A DNA stretch of 43,897 nucleotides from Novosphingobium sp. SG919. GTDB lineage: Bacteria > Pseudomonadota > Alphaproteobacteria > Sphingomonadales > Sphingomonadaceae. The stretch is from assembly GCF_012932495.1 (NCBI RefSeq), contig NZ_JABCNG010000010.1, positions 1-43,897 on the forward strand. The letters are read 5' to 3'. This document shows, in pieces, positions 1 through 9,075 of this stretch; within the stretch, counting starts at the first letter, position 1; every line of letters begins with the position of its first letter. The notes under the pieces are model-generated. The model had not been told where the DNA came from, searched no databases, and saw only the letters and a list, made by a program, of their open reading frames with translations. The position numbers and the translations under genes were made by a program.

Positions 1-134
1 CCCGCAACACCTGCGTTTTGGACCCAAACTTTTCTGGCGTTCCCCCCCAACCAACCCGAATCACCGCCGCTGAATCACTCCCCAAACACCCCCTCGCCCA
101 CACCCTCACGCCAGAAGAAGCGCGGAAAAGGCAC

Positions 135-168
135 AAAAAACCCCGCAGTTCGCGCTGCGGGGTTTTTT
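135..168. terminator. Bidirectional rho-independent terminator after coxA
   Basis: An 8-bp perfect GC-rich stem (CCCCGCAG at 141-148, CTGCGGGG at 155-162) encloses a TTCGCG loop. It has an A-run on the left and a T-run on the right, so it reads as an intrinsic terminator in both directions. It lies about 20 bp beyond the coxA stop codon and should end the leftward coxB-coxA transcript. The T-tract on the other strand would also stop rightward transcripts entering from the window edge. Confidence 0.9.
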
Positions 169-188
169 GTTTGCGATCGAATCGCGGC

Positions 189-1877
189 TTAGTGGTGCGG
201 GGTATCCTCGATCACCGGCAGCGTTTCGAACTGGTGGAACGGCGGCGGGCTGGACAGCGTCCATTCCAGCGTCGTGGCGCCTTCGCCCCAGTAGTTCGGC
301 GCGGCCTTCTTGCCCGCCAGGAAGGCGTAGGCGATGTTGATGAAGAAGATCACCAGCGACACGGCCATGACCATGTAGCCGATCGTGGCAATGTGGTTCC
401 AGTATTCGAACGCCGGCGCATAATCGGGATAGCGGCGCGGCATGCCCTGCACACCCAGGAAGTGCATCGGGAAGAAGATCAGATTCACCCCGACGAAGAA
501 CACCCAGAACTGCAGGTGGCTGAGGAATTCCGAGTGCATCCGGCCGCTCATCTTGGGGAACCAGTAGAAGAACCCGGCGAAGAGCGAAGTCACCGCACCC
601 AGCGACAGCACGTAGTGGAAGTGCGCAACGACGTAATAGCCGTCCTGCAGGTTATCGTCGATGCCGCCGTTGGCGAGGACCACACCGGTCACGCCGCCCA
701 CGGTGAACAGGAAGATGAAGCCGATGGCCCAGACCATGGGCGACTTGAACTCGATCGAACCGCCCCACATCGTGGCGATCCACGAGAAGATCTTGATGCC
801 GGTGGGCACCGCGATCACCATCGTGGCGGCGGTGAAATACATCTTCGTGTTCACGTCGAGCCCGGTAGTGTACATGTGGTGGGCCCACACGATGAAGCCG
901 ACCAGGCCGATAGCGACCATGGCATAGGCCATGCCGAGGTAGCCGAACACCGGCTTGCGCGAGAAGGTGGAGATGATCTGGCTGACGATGCCGAAGCCCG
1001 GCAGGATCATGATGTAGACTTCGGGGTGGCCGAAGAACCAGAACAGGTGCTGGTAGAGCACCGGATCACCACCGCCGGCCGGATCGAAGAACGTGGTGCC
1101 GAAGTTGCGATCGGTGAGCAGCATGGTGATGGCTGCGGCCAGCACCGGCAGCGCCAGCAGCAGCAGGAACGCGGTGACCAGCACCGACCACACGAACAGC
1201 GGCATCTTGTGCAGCGTCATGCCCGGTGCGCGCATGTTGAAGATGGTGGTGATGAAGTTCACCGCACCCAGGATCGAGCCGGCGCCTGAAAGGTGCAGCG
1301 AGAAGATCGCGAAGTCCACCGCCGGGCCGACCGAGCCGGACGTGGAAAGCGGCGCATAGACCGTCCACCCGGTACCGGCGCCATGGCCGGTGCCGCCCGG
1401 CACGAAGGGCGAGATCATCAGCGAGCAGAAGCCCGAGAAGGTCAGCCAGAACGAGATGTTGTTCATGCGCGGGAAGGCCATGTCGGGCGCGCCGATCATG
1501 ATCGGCACGAACCAGTTGCCAAAGCCGCCGATGATCGCGGGCATGACCATGAAGAACACCATGATCAGGCCGTGGGCCGTGATCAGCACGTTCCACATGT
1601 GCAAGGTCTGGTTGAAATCGGCGCCATCACCGCCGACGAAGCGGGTCCAGAACGCCAGGTACTGGATACCGGGATGCGCCAGTTCGGCGCGCATGATGCC
1701 CGAGATCGCGCCGCCGATGACACCGGCGAAGATCGCGAAGATCAGGTAGAGCGTGCCGATGTCCTTGTGGTTGGTGGACATGAACCAGCGCGCGAAGAAG
1801 CTGGGCTTGTGATCGTGTTCATGCGCATGATCATGATGCGCATCGAAGCTTTCATGATCGGCGGGAATGGTGGCCAT
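189..1877 (-). CDS. coxA: Cytochrome c oxidase subunit I (aa3-type)
   Basis: This is the 562-residue catalytic subunit of the aa3 terminal oxidase in the inner membrane; it holds heme a and the heme a3/CuB centre and pumps protons. Ligand motifs are visible in order: the heme a histidine in HGLIMVFFMVMP, the CuB histidine and cross-linked tyrosine in FGHPEVYIM, the CuB pair in WAHHMYTTGLD, and the heme histidines in VAHFHYVLS. About twelve hydrophobic segments are present, and length is normal for the family. It lies 28 bp downstream of coxB in the same direction and ends at a strong terminator, so coxC and the heme-a assembly genes are not directly downstream. The first 24 residues are unusually rich in His and Asp/Glu (HH, HAHEHDH), which most family members I know do not show so strongly. 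Confidence 0.97.
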   Translation of the reverse strand: MATIPADHESFDAHHDHAHEHDHKPSFFARWFMSTNHKDIGTLYLIFAIFAGVIGGAISGIMRAELAHPGIQYLAFWTRFVGGDGADFNQTLHMWNVLITAHGLIMVFFMVMPAIIGGFGNWFVPIMIGAPDMAFPRMNNISFWLTFSGFCSLMISPFVPGGTGHGAGTGWTVYAPLSTSGSVGPAVDFAIFSLHLSGAGSILGAVNFITTIFNMRAPGMTLHKMPLFVWSVLVTAFLLLLALPVLAAAITMLLTDRNFGTTFFDPAGGGDPVLYQHLFWFFGHPEVYIMILPGFGIVSQIISTFSRKPVFGYLGMAYAMVAIGLVGFIVWAHHMYTTGLDVNTKMYFTAATMVIAVPTGIKIFSWIATMWGGSIEFKSPMVWAIGFIFLFTVGGVTGVVLANGGIDDNLQDGYYVVAHFHYVLSLGAVTSLFAGFFYWFPKMSGRMHSEFLSHLQFWVFFVGVNLIFFPMHFLGVQGMPRRYPDYAPAFEYWNHIATIGYMVMAVSLVIFFINIAYAFLAGKKAAPNYWGEGATTLEWTLSSPPPFHQFETLPVIEDTPHH

Positions 1878-1905
1878 GACGGGCGATCCTCTTTCCGATT
1901 GTCGT

Positions 1906-2805
1906 TCAGGCAGCAGGCGCTGCAGGCGCTGCGCCCACGGTGCCGCCCTGGCTCTTGATCCAGGAGTCGAACTGCGGCTTGGTCACCGCTTCGACCACGA
2001 TCGGCATATAGCCGTGGCGGGCGCCGCACAGTTCCGAACACTGGCCGTAATAGACGCCGGGCTTGTTGATCATCAGCACCTTTTCATTGATGCGGCCTGG
2101 CACGGCGTCGAGCTTGAACCACAGCGAGGGCACCGCGAACGAGTGGATCACGTCAGACCCGGTGGTCTGGAGGCGAATCGGCACGCCGGCGGGCACGACC
2201 ATGCGGTTGTCGGCGGCAAGCTGCGGCTGTTCGCCCCGCTTGATCGCCTCGGCCGGCGGCAGCATGTTGGAAATCACCTCGAACCCGCCGTTGTCGGGAT
2301 AAGTATAGCCCCAATACCACTGGTAGCCGGTGACCTTCACGGTCAACGCACCCTTGGGCGCCGGTTCGTACTGGTGGGCCAAGAGGCGAATCGAGGGCAC
2401 CGCGATCACCACCAGGATCAGCACCGGAACCAGCGTCCAGATCACTTCGATCACGGTGTTGTGGCTGGTTTTGGACGCGACCGGATTCTTGCGGCGGTTG
2501 AACTTGGCCATCACCGCGATCAGCAGGAACAGCACCAGCAGCACGATGGCCGTGATCACCGGCATCAGCACGTAATCGTGCATTTTCAATGCTTCCTGAC
2601 CAATCGGCGAATATTGGTCCTGGAACGTCCAGCCACCGGGAACCGGTTGCCCCTTGCCCGCAACCGGCTTGGCCGGGACATAGGTGGCCGCAGCCAGCGC
2701 CAACGAAGGCGCGGCAGCCGCCGCAGTTGCTGCAATGCCTGCCACGAGATGACCGGCGGTCCGAAACGCTGTGCCCGCATGGCGGACGAATTCGATTGGA
2801 CTCAT
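1906..2805 (-). CDS. coxB: Cytochrome c oxidase subunit II
   Basis: This is a 299-residue oxidase subunit that accepts electrons from cytochrome c through the binuclear CuA centre on the periplasmic side. It has an N-terminal signal-like hydrophobic stretch, then two transmembrane helices (about residues 70-95 and 115-135). A cupredoxin domain follows with the aromatic run GYQWYWGYTYP, the CuA histidine in HSFAVP and the CuA cluster CSELCGARHGYM. I chose the ATG at 2805 (MSPIEFVRHAG) because the open frame upstream has no signal-peptide character. An Ala/Pro-rich tail ends the protein. It is the first gene of the coxB-coxA pair and is divergent from pyrE, with about 270 bp between them that must hold both promoters. 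I could not assign -10 and -35 boxes there with confidence. Confidence 0.96.
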   Translation of the reverse strand: MSPIEFVRHAGTAFRTAGHLVAGIAATAAAAAPSLALAAATYVPAKPVAGKGQPVPGGWTFQDQYSPIGQEALKMHDYVLMPVITAIVLLVLFLLIAVMAKFNRRKNPVASKTSHNTVIEVIWTLVPVLILVVIAVPSIRLLAHQYEPAPKGALTVKVTGYQWYWGYTYPDNGGFEVISNMLPPAEAIKRGEQPQLAADNRMVVPAGVPIRLQTTGSDVIHSFAVPSLWFKLDAVPGRINEKVLMINKPGVYYGQCSELCGARHGYMPIVVEAVTKPQFDSWIKSQGGTVGAAPAAPAA

Positions 2806-3076
2806 CGTCGCTTGTTCCGCTCTTCCCCGCGTACACGCCGGTTTCGAGGTCCGCGTGCACTGATTGTAATTCCCTCGATTGAACCGGGCTATACGCGGCC
2901 TTGTCGCGCCCCACAAGTTGCGACCTTCACCATGGCGGCAGGAAAGGATTGCCCCTTTGGCCAAGATGCCGCTTTGACGCGGGCCAATGGGCGAAAAATC
3001 CTTGCCCGCCGCCGCGCCAGCGCCCATGGCAGGCCGCAAACACCAGCAAGCCCCCCAACGCCCCAGGCGGGCGATC

Positions 3077-3685
3077 ATGCAGGACCAGCGAACGACAGCC
3101 ATGCAGGACGAAGACATCCTTTCCGAATTCCGCGCGTGCCAGGCGCTGCTTGAAGGGCATTTCCTGCTCTCTTCGGGACGCCGCAGTGCCTATTATCTTC
3201 AGTGCGCACGCGTGTTGATGGACCCGATGCGCGCCTCGCGCCTGGCCAGTGCCCTGGCCGCCAAGCTGCCGCGCGACTTGCGCCAGCAGATTGCCAAGGT
3301 GGTTTCCCCCGCGATGGGCGGCGTGATCATCGGCCACGAGATGGGCCGCGCGCTGGGCGTGGAAGCAGTATTCGTGGAGCGGCCCACCGGCACCTTCGAA
3401 CTGCGCCGCGGCTTTTCGCTCAACCCGGGCGAAAAGGTGCTGATGGTGGAAGACGTGGTGACCACCGGCCTTTCGAGCCGCGAGGCGATCAAGGCCGTGG
3501 AAGAAGCCGGCGGCGTGGTGATCGCCGAGGCCGCCCTGGTCGATCGGTCGGCCGGCGCGGTGGACCTGGGTGTGCCGTTCTATCCGCTCGTCTCGCTCAA
3601 CTTCCCCACTTATGCCCCGGACGAGATCCCGGCCGAACTGGCCGCCCTGCCGGCGATCAAGCCCGGCAGCCGCGCGCAACCCTGA
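3077..3685 (+). CDS. pyrE: Orotate phosphoribosyltransferase
   Basis: This cytosolic enzyme of de novo pyrimidine synthesis converts orotate and PRPP to orotidine monophosphate. The type I phosphoribosyltransferase signature is visible as VLMVEDVVTTGLS (PRPP-binding loop with two acidic residues), with LEGHFLLSSGRRS near the N-terminus and AMGGVIIGHEMGRALG in the middle. Two in-frame ATGs, each opening an ATGCAGGAC string, lie 24 bp apart at 3077 and 3101. The first has GGCGGGC upstream at good spacing. The second gives a 194-residue protein that aligns better with the family N-terminus. The true start is therefore open between the two. It is the first gene of a rightward run continuing into pdxJ 31 bp later. 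Confidence 0.93.
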   Translation: MQDQRTTAMQDEDILSEFRACQALLEGHFLLSSGRRSAYYLQCARVLMDPMRASRLASALAAKLPRDLRQQIAKVVSPAMGGVIIGHEMGRALGVEAVFVERPTGTFELRRGFSLNPGEKVLMVEDVVTTGLSSREAIKAVEEAGGVVIAEAALVDRSAGAVDLGVPFYPLVSLNFPTYAPDEIPAELAALPAIKPGSRAQP

Positions 3686-3716
3686 AGGCACGACCCAAGG
3701 ACAGGAGACGGTGGCA

Positions 3717-4460
3717 GTGAGCGAGTTGTTCACGCCGGCCCGGCTGAGGCTGGGGGTTAACATCGATCACGTGGCGACGATCCGCAACGCGCGCGGCGGG
3801 GATCATCCCGATCCGGTGCGCGCGGCCGAAATCGTGGCGGCCGTGGGCGGCGACGGGATCACCGCGCACTTGCGCGAAGACCGGCGCCACATCCGCGACG
3901 AAGATCTGGCCCGCATCCAGGCCGCGACCAACCTGCCACTGAACCTGGAGATGGCCGCCACCGACGAAATGCTGGCGATCGCGCTGCGCCACAAGCCGCA
4001 CGCCTGCTGCATCGTGCCCGAGCGGCGCGAGGAACGCACCACCGAAGGCGGGCTCGATGCCGCCGGGCAGCACAACCGCCTCGCCCCGATCGTGGCGCGC
4101 CTGCGCGACGCCGGCATCCGCGTCAGCCTGTTTATCGCGCCCGAAGCGCGGCAGATCGAAGCGGCGATGAAACTGGGCGCACCGGTGGTGGAACTGCACA
4201 CCGGCGAATATGCCCATGCGCAAGGGGAAGCCCGCGCGGCGGAATTGAAGCGCCTGGCCGACATGGCCGCGCTGGCCGCCAAGAACGGTATCGAGCCCCA
4301 CGCCGGCCATGGCCTGACCTATGACAACGTGCAGCCCGTCGCTGCGATTCCCCAAGTGGCCGAACTCAACATCGGCCACTACCTGATCGGCGAGGCGATC
4401 TTCGTGGGACTTGACGCAGCGGTGCGCCGCATGCGCAGTCTGATGGACGAAGTGCGCTGA
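3717..4460 (+). CDS. pdxJ: Pyridoxine 5'-phosphate synthase
   Basis: This enzyme condenses 1-deoxyxylulose 5-phosphate with 3-amino-2-oxopropyl phosphate to form pyridoxine 5'-phosphate, the last step of DXP-dependent vitamin B6 synthesis. Typical PdxJ strings are visible: LGVNIDHVATIRNARGG at the N-terminus, GITAHLREDRRHI, NLEMAAT, VVELHTGEYA and AELNIGHYLIGEAIF near the C-terminus. The TIM-barrel length of 247 residues is normal. I chose GTG 3717 because AGGAG at 3703-3707 is then nine bases upstream; GTG 3711 is in frame but only three bases from that site. It is followed by acpS after about 30 bp, a pairing found in many proteobacteria. Confidence 0.96.
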   Translation: MSELFTPARLRLGVNIDHVATIRNARGGDHPDPVRAAEIVAAVGGDGITAHLREDRRHIRDEDLARIQAATNLPLNLEMAATDEMLAIALRHKPHACCIVPERREERTTEGGLDAAGQHNRLAPIVARLRDAGIRVSLFIAPEARQIEAAMKLGAPVVELHTGEYAHAQGEARAAELKRLADMAALAAKNGIEPHAGHGLTYDNVQPVAAIPQVAELNIGHYLIGEAIFVGLDAAVRRMRSLMDEVR

Positions 4461-4491
4461 TGCCAGCGCGCGCATCGGAGGAGCACACCGC

Positions 4492-4893
4492 GTGATCATC
4501 GGCCTGGGTTCCGACTTGTGCAACATCGAACGCATCCAGCACTCGCTGGAACGGTTCGGCGATCGCTTCGTGGAACGGGTGTTCACACCCACGGAACAAG
4601 CCAAGGCCGCGCGGCGCCCCTACACCCGCGCCGGAACCCTGGCCAAGCGGTTTGCCGCCAAGGAAGCCTATTCCAAGGCCGTGGGCACAGGCTTCAAGGC
4701 CGGCGTGTTCATGAAGGACATCGGCGTGGTCAATGCACCGTCGGGTGCCCCCACCCTGGCGTTGACCGGTGGCGCTGCCGCGCGCCTCGCCGCCATCACC
4801 CCGCCCGGCCACAAGGCCGTGGTGCACCTGACGATGACCGATGACCATCCCTGGGCGCAGGCGTTCGTGGTGATCGAGGCGGTTCCGGCATGA
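4492..4893 (+). CDS. acpS: Holo-[acyl-carrier-protein] synthase
   Basis: This enzyme transfers 4'-phosphopantetheine from coenzyme A to a serine of apo-ACP, activating fatty acid synthesis. The 133-residue protein opens with IIGLGSDLCNIERI, whose Asp is the magnesium ligand, and carries LAKRFAAKEAYSKAVGTG, the conserved FAAKEA helix. The start is GTG with a GGAGGAG site at 4477-4483, eight bases upstream. Its stop overlaps the lepB start by 4 bp (ATGA), so translation of the two is likely coupled. Confidence 0.95.
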   Translation: MIIGLGSDLCNIERIQHSLERFGDRFVERVFTPTEQAKAARRPYTRAGTLAKRFAAKEAYSKAVGTGFKAGVFMKDIGVVNAPSGAPTLALTGGAAARLAAITPPGHKAVVHLTMTDDHPWAQAFVVIEAVPA

Positions 4894-5780
4894 GCGACGG
4901 CGTGACCGGCATCCCGCCCGAACAGGCCCAGGCCCGCACCGGGCGTGTCAACTGGTGGGAGGAACTGCGCGGCCTGGTCGGCATGCTGCTGGCCGTGCTG
5001 GTGTTCCACAGCCTGCTAGCCAAGCCGTTCTACATCCCCTCGATGTCGATGATGCCCAATCTGCTGGTCGGTGACAGGCTGGTGGTGTCCAAGTATCCCT
5101 ATGGCTGGTCGTGGGTTTCGCCCTCGTTCCACGTGCTGCCACGCTCGGCCACGCGGCTGTTTCCGGCAACGCCGCAATATGGCGATATCGTCATCGTGGT
5201 CCCGCGCGGCAGCAACGAGGACTATATCAAGCGCGTGGTGGCCCTGCCGGGCGATCGCATCGCGGTGGTCCACGGGCAGATCGTGCTCAACGGCCGCGCC
5301 GTGCCGCAAGCGGTCGAAGCCCCGCTCGATCTGCCGGTCGACGCCAACGACCCATGCGATCCGGCCGATTTTCCCGGCCTGCGCTTTCGCGACGCCATGG
5401 GCCACGATTTCTGCGAATTGCCGATCCTGCGCGAGACCCTGCCCAATGGCGCAACCTATCGCATCATCGACCACAAGCAGCAGCCGCTGGACGATTATGC
5501 CGAAGTAACGGTGCCGACCGGCCACGTCTTTCTGATGGGCGACAACCGCGATCATTCCGCCGACAGCCGCGAGCCGCTAGCGCTCAAGGGACTGGGCGGG
5601 CCCGTGCCGCTGGCCGACGTGGGCGGCCGCGCCGAATTCGTCACCGTTTCGCTGGATGGCAGCGAGACCTGGAACCCGTTGACGTGGTGGCATGCCTTGC
5701 GTCACGGCCGCAGTGGGACGACACTGCGCCCCGAACGGGGGCCGGAACGGGATGCGCCAACGCCCGTTCCCGCTTCCTGA
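4890..5780 (+). CDS. lepB: Signal peptidase I
   Basis: This membrane-anchored serine protease (S26 family) removes signal peptides from exported preproteins on the periplasmic face. There is one transmembrane anchor at about residues 28-44. The nucleophile is Ser53 in YIPSMSMMPNL, and the general base is Lys114 in DYIKRVVALPGD. The family box GDNRDHSADSR is near residue 213, and a Cys pair lies in the inserted beta-domain. The 296-residue length suits alphaproteobacteria. The ATG overlaps the acpS stop. In many proteobacteria rnc and era follow lepB; here the next gene is an AI-2E-type membrane protein instead. Confidence 0.96.
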   Translation: MSDGVTGIPPEQAQARTGRVNWWEELRGLVGMLLAVLVFHSLLAKPFYIPSMSMMPNLLVGDRLVVSKYPYGWSWVSPSFHVLPRSATRLFPATPQYGDIVIVVPRGSNEDYIKRVVALPGDRIAVVHGQIVLNGRAVPQAVEAPLDLPVDANDPCDPADFPGLRFRDAMGHDFCELPILRETLPNGATYRIIDHKQQPLDDYAEVTVPTGHVFLMGDNRDHSADSREPLALKGLGGPVPLADVGGRAEFVTVSLDGSETWNPLTWWHALRHGRSGTTLRPERGPERDAPTPVPAS

Positions 5781-5808
5781 CGTCTCTTAGCAAGGTAGCT
5801 TGCCACCG

Positions 5809-6954
5809 ATGCCCGACACTGCCCATCCCGCCGCCGCGCAACCAGCTATGACACCGGGGGTACAGACCAAGGCCCACGCCCCCGGCCCCACCGACATCGC
5901 CGATCGCACCGTCCGCCAGGAAGCCAAGAAGGCTTTCGTGTGGATCGGCATCGCGGCCCTGGTGGTTCTGGCGGTGTTCCTGGCGCAACCGCTGCTGGTC
6001 ATTTTCGGCGGCGTGGTGTTCGCATCGCTGATCGAAGGCGGGCAGCGCCTGCTGGGCCGCATCCTGCCCGGCCCGCGCGCCTTGCGCATCGCCCTGGTGC
6101 TGGTGGCGGCGGTCGGTTTCCTGGTGTGGCTGGGCTATTTCGCCGGCAACCAGATCGCCGCGCAGGCTGCGCAGTTCCCCCATATCGTGGAAGGGCAGGC
6201 CCAGCGCACGCTAAGCTGGCTGCACGGCCATGGCATCAACGTGGGCCAGGCCGACGTTTCGAAGATTGCCGAACAGGTGATCGGCGGCGTGGGCCCGGTC
6301 ACCCAGGCGCTGGGCGGGATTTTCGGCGGTTTCACCACGTTTTTCCTGATCGTGATCCTGGGCATCTATTTCGTGCTGGAGCCCGACATCTATCGACGCG
6401 GCTTTGCCTGGCTGTTTCCGCTGGAAAGCCGCCCGCATTTCCAGGTGACGCTGCAGCGCATGGGCAAGTCGTTGCGCATGCTGCTGTTCGGGCGGATGAT
6501 CGGGATGTTCACCGAAGGTCTGGCCACCTGGGTGCTGCTGGCGGTCTATGGCGTGCCGATGTCCGCGCTGCTCGGCATCCTCACCGGCCTCCTGGTGTTC
6601 CTGCCCAATATCGGCGCGCCGCTTTCCGGGTTGCTGATGGTGCTGGTGGGCTTCTCGGGCGGCACCGACATGGGCATCTATTGCATCATCGTCTACCTGG
6701 TGGTGCAGACGGTGGACGGCAACATCATCGTACCGATGGTGGCGAAGAAGACGGCAGACCTGGCACCGGCGATGGTGCTGGGCGCGCAGCTCATTTTCGG
6801 CGTCCTGTTCGGTATCCTGGGGCTGGCCCTGGCCGATCCGATCGTGGCGATGATCAAGATCGCATTGGAACGCCAGGCGGAGCGCAACGACGGGGAGCGC
6901 GCGCAACCGGACGGCGAAACCACCACGCACGACGGCACTGCGCTTTCGACATGA
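5809..6954 (+). CDS. AI-2E/PerM family membrane transporter
   Basis: This is a polytopic inner-membrane protein of about 381 residues in the PerM/YdiK/TqsA family. Members have been linked to quorum-signal export, sodium/proton exchange and general efflux, so the substrate cannot be read from sequence. Roughly eight hydrophobic helices are visible: two pairs at the N-terminus, then a soluble amphipathic stretch (about 110-170), then a C-terminal group. The C-terminal group includes GILTGLLVFLPNIGAPLSG and the family-typical DGNIIVPMVAKK and LADPIVAMIKI. The cytoplasmic tail is charged. I chose ATG 5809; a TTG nine bases earlier is in frame. It ends seven bases before the next gene. Confidence 0.88.
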   Translation: MPDTAHPAAAQPAMTPGVQTKAHAPGPTDIADRTVRQEAKKAFVWIGIAALVVLAVFLAQPLLVIFGGVVFASLIEGGQRLLGRILPGPRALRIALVLVAAVGFLVWLGYFAGNQIAAQAAQFPHIVEGQAQRTLSWLHGHGINVGQADVSKIAEQVIGGVGPVTQALGGIFGGFTTFFLIVILGIYFVLEPDIYRRGFAWLFPLESRPHFQVTLQRMGKSLRMLLFGRMIGMFTEGLATWVLLAVYGVPMSALLGILTGLLVFLPNIGAPLSGLLMVLVGFSGGTDMGIYCIIVYLVVQTVDGNIIVPMVAKKTADLAPAMVLGAQLIFGVLFGILGLALADPIVAMIKIALERQAERNDGERAQPDGETTTHDGTALST

Positions 6955-6961
6955 CGGTATA

Positions 6962-8101
6962 ATGATCAAGCGGGTAATCCAGGCCGGCGCGTTGTTCGTG
7001 GCGCTGGCCTTGCTGTGCCTTGGCGTGCTGAGCCAATGTTCCGCGCAGATTTCACGCTATGCCTTTGCGCCAACCCACGGGTTCGAACCCGGTGCACCGC
7101 TGCCGCCGCGCGCCTATGACGACGCCGCGATGTGGATCGCGCGGCCGGGATTGGCCCGCGATCCCGCGCAATGGCTGCCCCCCGGCATGATCCATGGCGT
7201 GACCGGCGATGCGGCGGTGTTCTTCGTCCATCCGACCAGCTACCTCAGCCGCAACCACTGGAACGCCCCGCTGACAGACGCGGATTCGCGCCGCCGTGCC
7301 GAAGTGCTGGTTGCGGCAACTGCCAGCGCGTTCAACAGCGTGGGCCCGGTCTGGGTGCCACGCTATCGCCAGGCCGCCTTCGGGGCATTTCTCACCGAAG
7401 GGGCAGAGCGGCAGCGCGCGATGGACCTTGCCTATGGCGACGTGCGCGCGGCCTTTGCCACATTCCTGACAACGCTGCCGCCCGAGACGCCGATCGTGCT
7501 GGCCGGGCACAGCCAGGGGGCCTGGATCGTGGCCCGCCTGCTGCGTGACATGGTGCGGGGCAAGCCGCTGGCCCGCCGCGTAGTGGCCGCCTATGCCATC
7601 GGCTGGCCGATCGTCGCGTCGCGTGCCGCTGCCGAAACCGGCTTGCCACCCTGCAGCGCGCCCGATCAGGCCGGATGCCTGGCAGGCTGGATCAGCTTTG
7701 CCGAACCGGCCGATCCAAGGCTGCTGGTCCAGGCCTATCACCCCTGGCCCGAAACCGGCGCGGCGACCCAGCCGGCCGATGCGCCGCTGCTTTGCGTCAA
7801 TCCCCTGACCGGCACCCAGGGGGGCGCGGCGCCACGCAGCGCCAACCGCGGCACGCTGCTGCCCGATGAGAACGACGACGAGACCGAACGGGCGGGACCT
7901 TTGGTGCCGGCGTTGGTGCCGGCGCACTGCAGCGCGCAAGGCATCCTGCTGATCGGGTCGCCGCCTGAAATCGGCCTGTTCGTGCTGCCCGGCAACAACT
8001 ATCACGTCTACGATATCCCGCTGTTCTGGGCCAATCTGCGCGCGGACGCCTTGCGTCGCAGCGCCGCGTGGCACCAGAAGCGGGATGGAGGAACCCGATG
8101 A
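6962..8101 (+). CDS. DUF3089 alpha/beta-hydrolase, exported
   Basis: This is a 379-residue predicted lipase- or esterase-like protein. It begins with an N-terminal hydrophobic segment (about residues 8-25) that should act as a signal or anchor. The nucleophile elbow GHSQG lies near residue 182 (VLAGHSQGAWIVARLL). Upstream is FFVHPTSYLS, the DUF3089 hallmark, and the C-terminal part contains GNNYHVYDIPLFW, which may carry the catalytic His. Four Cys residues in the middle (PPCSAPDQAGCLAG and later) could form disulphides in the periplasm. The stop overlaps the ruvX start by 4 bp (ATGA). The substrate is unknown. Confidence 0.85.
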   Translation: MIKRVIQAGALFVALALLCLGVLSQCSAQISRYAFAPTHGFEPGAPLPPRAYDDAAMWIARPGLARDPAQWLPPGMIHGVTGDAAVFFVHPTSYLSRNHWNAPLTDADSRRRAEVLVAATASAFNSVGPVWVPRYRQAAFGAFLTEGAERQRAMDLAYGDVRAAFATFLTTLPPETPIVLAGHSQGAWIVARLLRDMVRGKPLARRVVAAYAIGWPIVASRAAAETGLPPCSAPDQAGCLAGWISFAEPADPRLLVQAYHPWPETGAATQPADAPLLCVNPLTGTQGGAAPRSANRGTLLPDENDDETERAGPLVPALVPAHCSAQGILLIGSPPEIGLFVLPGNNYHVYDIPLFWANLRADALRRSAAWHQKRDGGTR

Positions 8102-8565
8102 TCACGCAAAGCACTGCCGATTTTCGCGCCGCCCTGCCGATGGGCGGGGTGCTGATGGGTCTTGATCCCGGCACCAAGACGATCGGCGTGGCACTGTGCG
8201 ATACCGGCTGGCGCTTTGCCACGGCGGGGCAAACCGTGATCCGCCGCAAGTTTGCGCAGGACAAGGCCGCGCTCACCGCCATCGTCGCCGAACGCAGCGT
8301 GAAAGGCCTGGTCATCGGCCTGCCACTCAACATGGATGGCAGCGATGGGCCGCGCAGCCAATCCGCCCGCGCCATGGCCCGCAATCTGGCTGACCTCAAC
8401 CTGCCGGTCCTGATGTGGGACGAACGCTGGTCTACCCAGGCCGCCGAACGCGCGATGATCGAGCAGGATTTCAGCCGGGCCAAGCGCGCCCAGCGCATCG
8501 ATTCGCATGCCGCCGCATTGATTCTCCAGGCCGCGATCGACGCCCTGGCCGGCGGCGTCCTGTAA
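8098..8565 (+). CDS. ruvX: Putative pre-16S rRNA nuclease / Holliday-junction resolvase-like
   Basis: This 155-residue RNase H-like protein belongs to the YqgF/RuvX family, linked in bacteria to 5'-end maturation of 16S rRNA. The first acidic residue is in MGLDPGTKTIGVALCD. The family box GLVIGLPLNMDGSDGPRS is present, and the later acidic residues are in WDERWSTQAAE and the C-terminal RIDSHAAALILQAAID. The start overlaps the preceding stop, so co-translation with the DUF3089 gene is likely. Length is normal. Confidence 0.93.
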   Translation: MITQSTADFRAALPMGGVLMGLDPGTKTIGVALCDTGWRFATAGQTVIRRKFAQDKAALTAIVAERSVKGLVIGLPLNMDGSDGPRSQSARAMARNLADLNLPVLMWDERWSTQAAERAMIEQDFSRAKRAQRIDSHAAALILQAAIDALAGGVL

Positions 8566-8613
8566 TTTAAGCATTCGGTTGAACACTGCCCCGCGATGCG
8601 GCAAGGAACGGTG

Positions 8614-9075
8614 ATGGCAGACGATCAACCCCCAACCTGGCGCAACGAAGGCCCGTTCGATCCGGCCCGTGCCGGCCAGTTGCTGGGGCGGATGGGCCAC
8701 GGCGGATTCCTGGGCATGCGCTATGGCAATCACGGCCCCGATTGGTTCGAGGCCGAACTGCCGTGGCGCGAGGACCTGGTGGGCGCAGGCAACACCGGCG
8801 TGCTGGCTTCGGGCCCGATCATCAGCCTGTTCGACAATTGCACGGCGATGGCGATCTGGACACGGCGCGGGCGCTTCGTGCCCCATGTGACGCTGGACCT
8901 GCGCATCGACTACGTGCGCGCCGCCGTGCCGGGGCGCAGCGTGATCGCGCGGGCCGAATGCTATCAGTTGCGCGGGGACCTGGCCTTTGCGCGGGCGTTG
9001 GCCCACGATGGCGACATCGCCGATCCGCTGGCCCATGCCGCGGCGATATTCATGGTGCTGGGGGAAAGCGAATGA
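8614..9075 (+). CDS. PaaI-family hotdog thioesterase (first of a pair)
   Basis: This is a 153-residue single hotdog-fold protein of the acyl-CoA thioesterase PaaI family, probably hydrolysing acyl- or aryl-CoA in the cytosol. The hotdog helix is visible in VLASGPIISLFDNCTAMAIW, but the HGG motif usual in this family is replaced by ASGP. VTLDLRIDYVRAA forms the long central strand. I chose ATG 8614 because AAGGAA lies six to seven bases upstream. Its stop overlaps the next gene by 4 bp, and that gene encodes a second hotdog protein, so the two may form a heteromeric enzyme. Confidence 0.8.
   Translation: MADDQPPTWRNEGPFDPARAGQLLGRMGHGGFLGMRYGNHGPDWFEAELPWREDLVGAGNTGVLASGPIISLFDNCTAMAIWTRRGRFVPHVTLDLRIDYVRAAVPGRSVIARAECYQLRGDLAFARALAHDGDIADPLAHAAAIFMVLGESE

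Noticed and set aside
18..1289. Long rightward open frame antisense to coxA
   Set aside because: It is the complement of an intact cytochrome oxidase gene; its His/Arg-rich product is a by-product of high GC.
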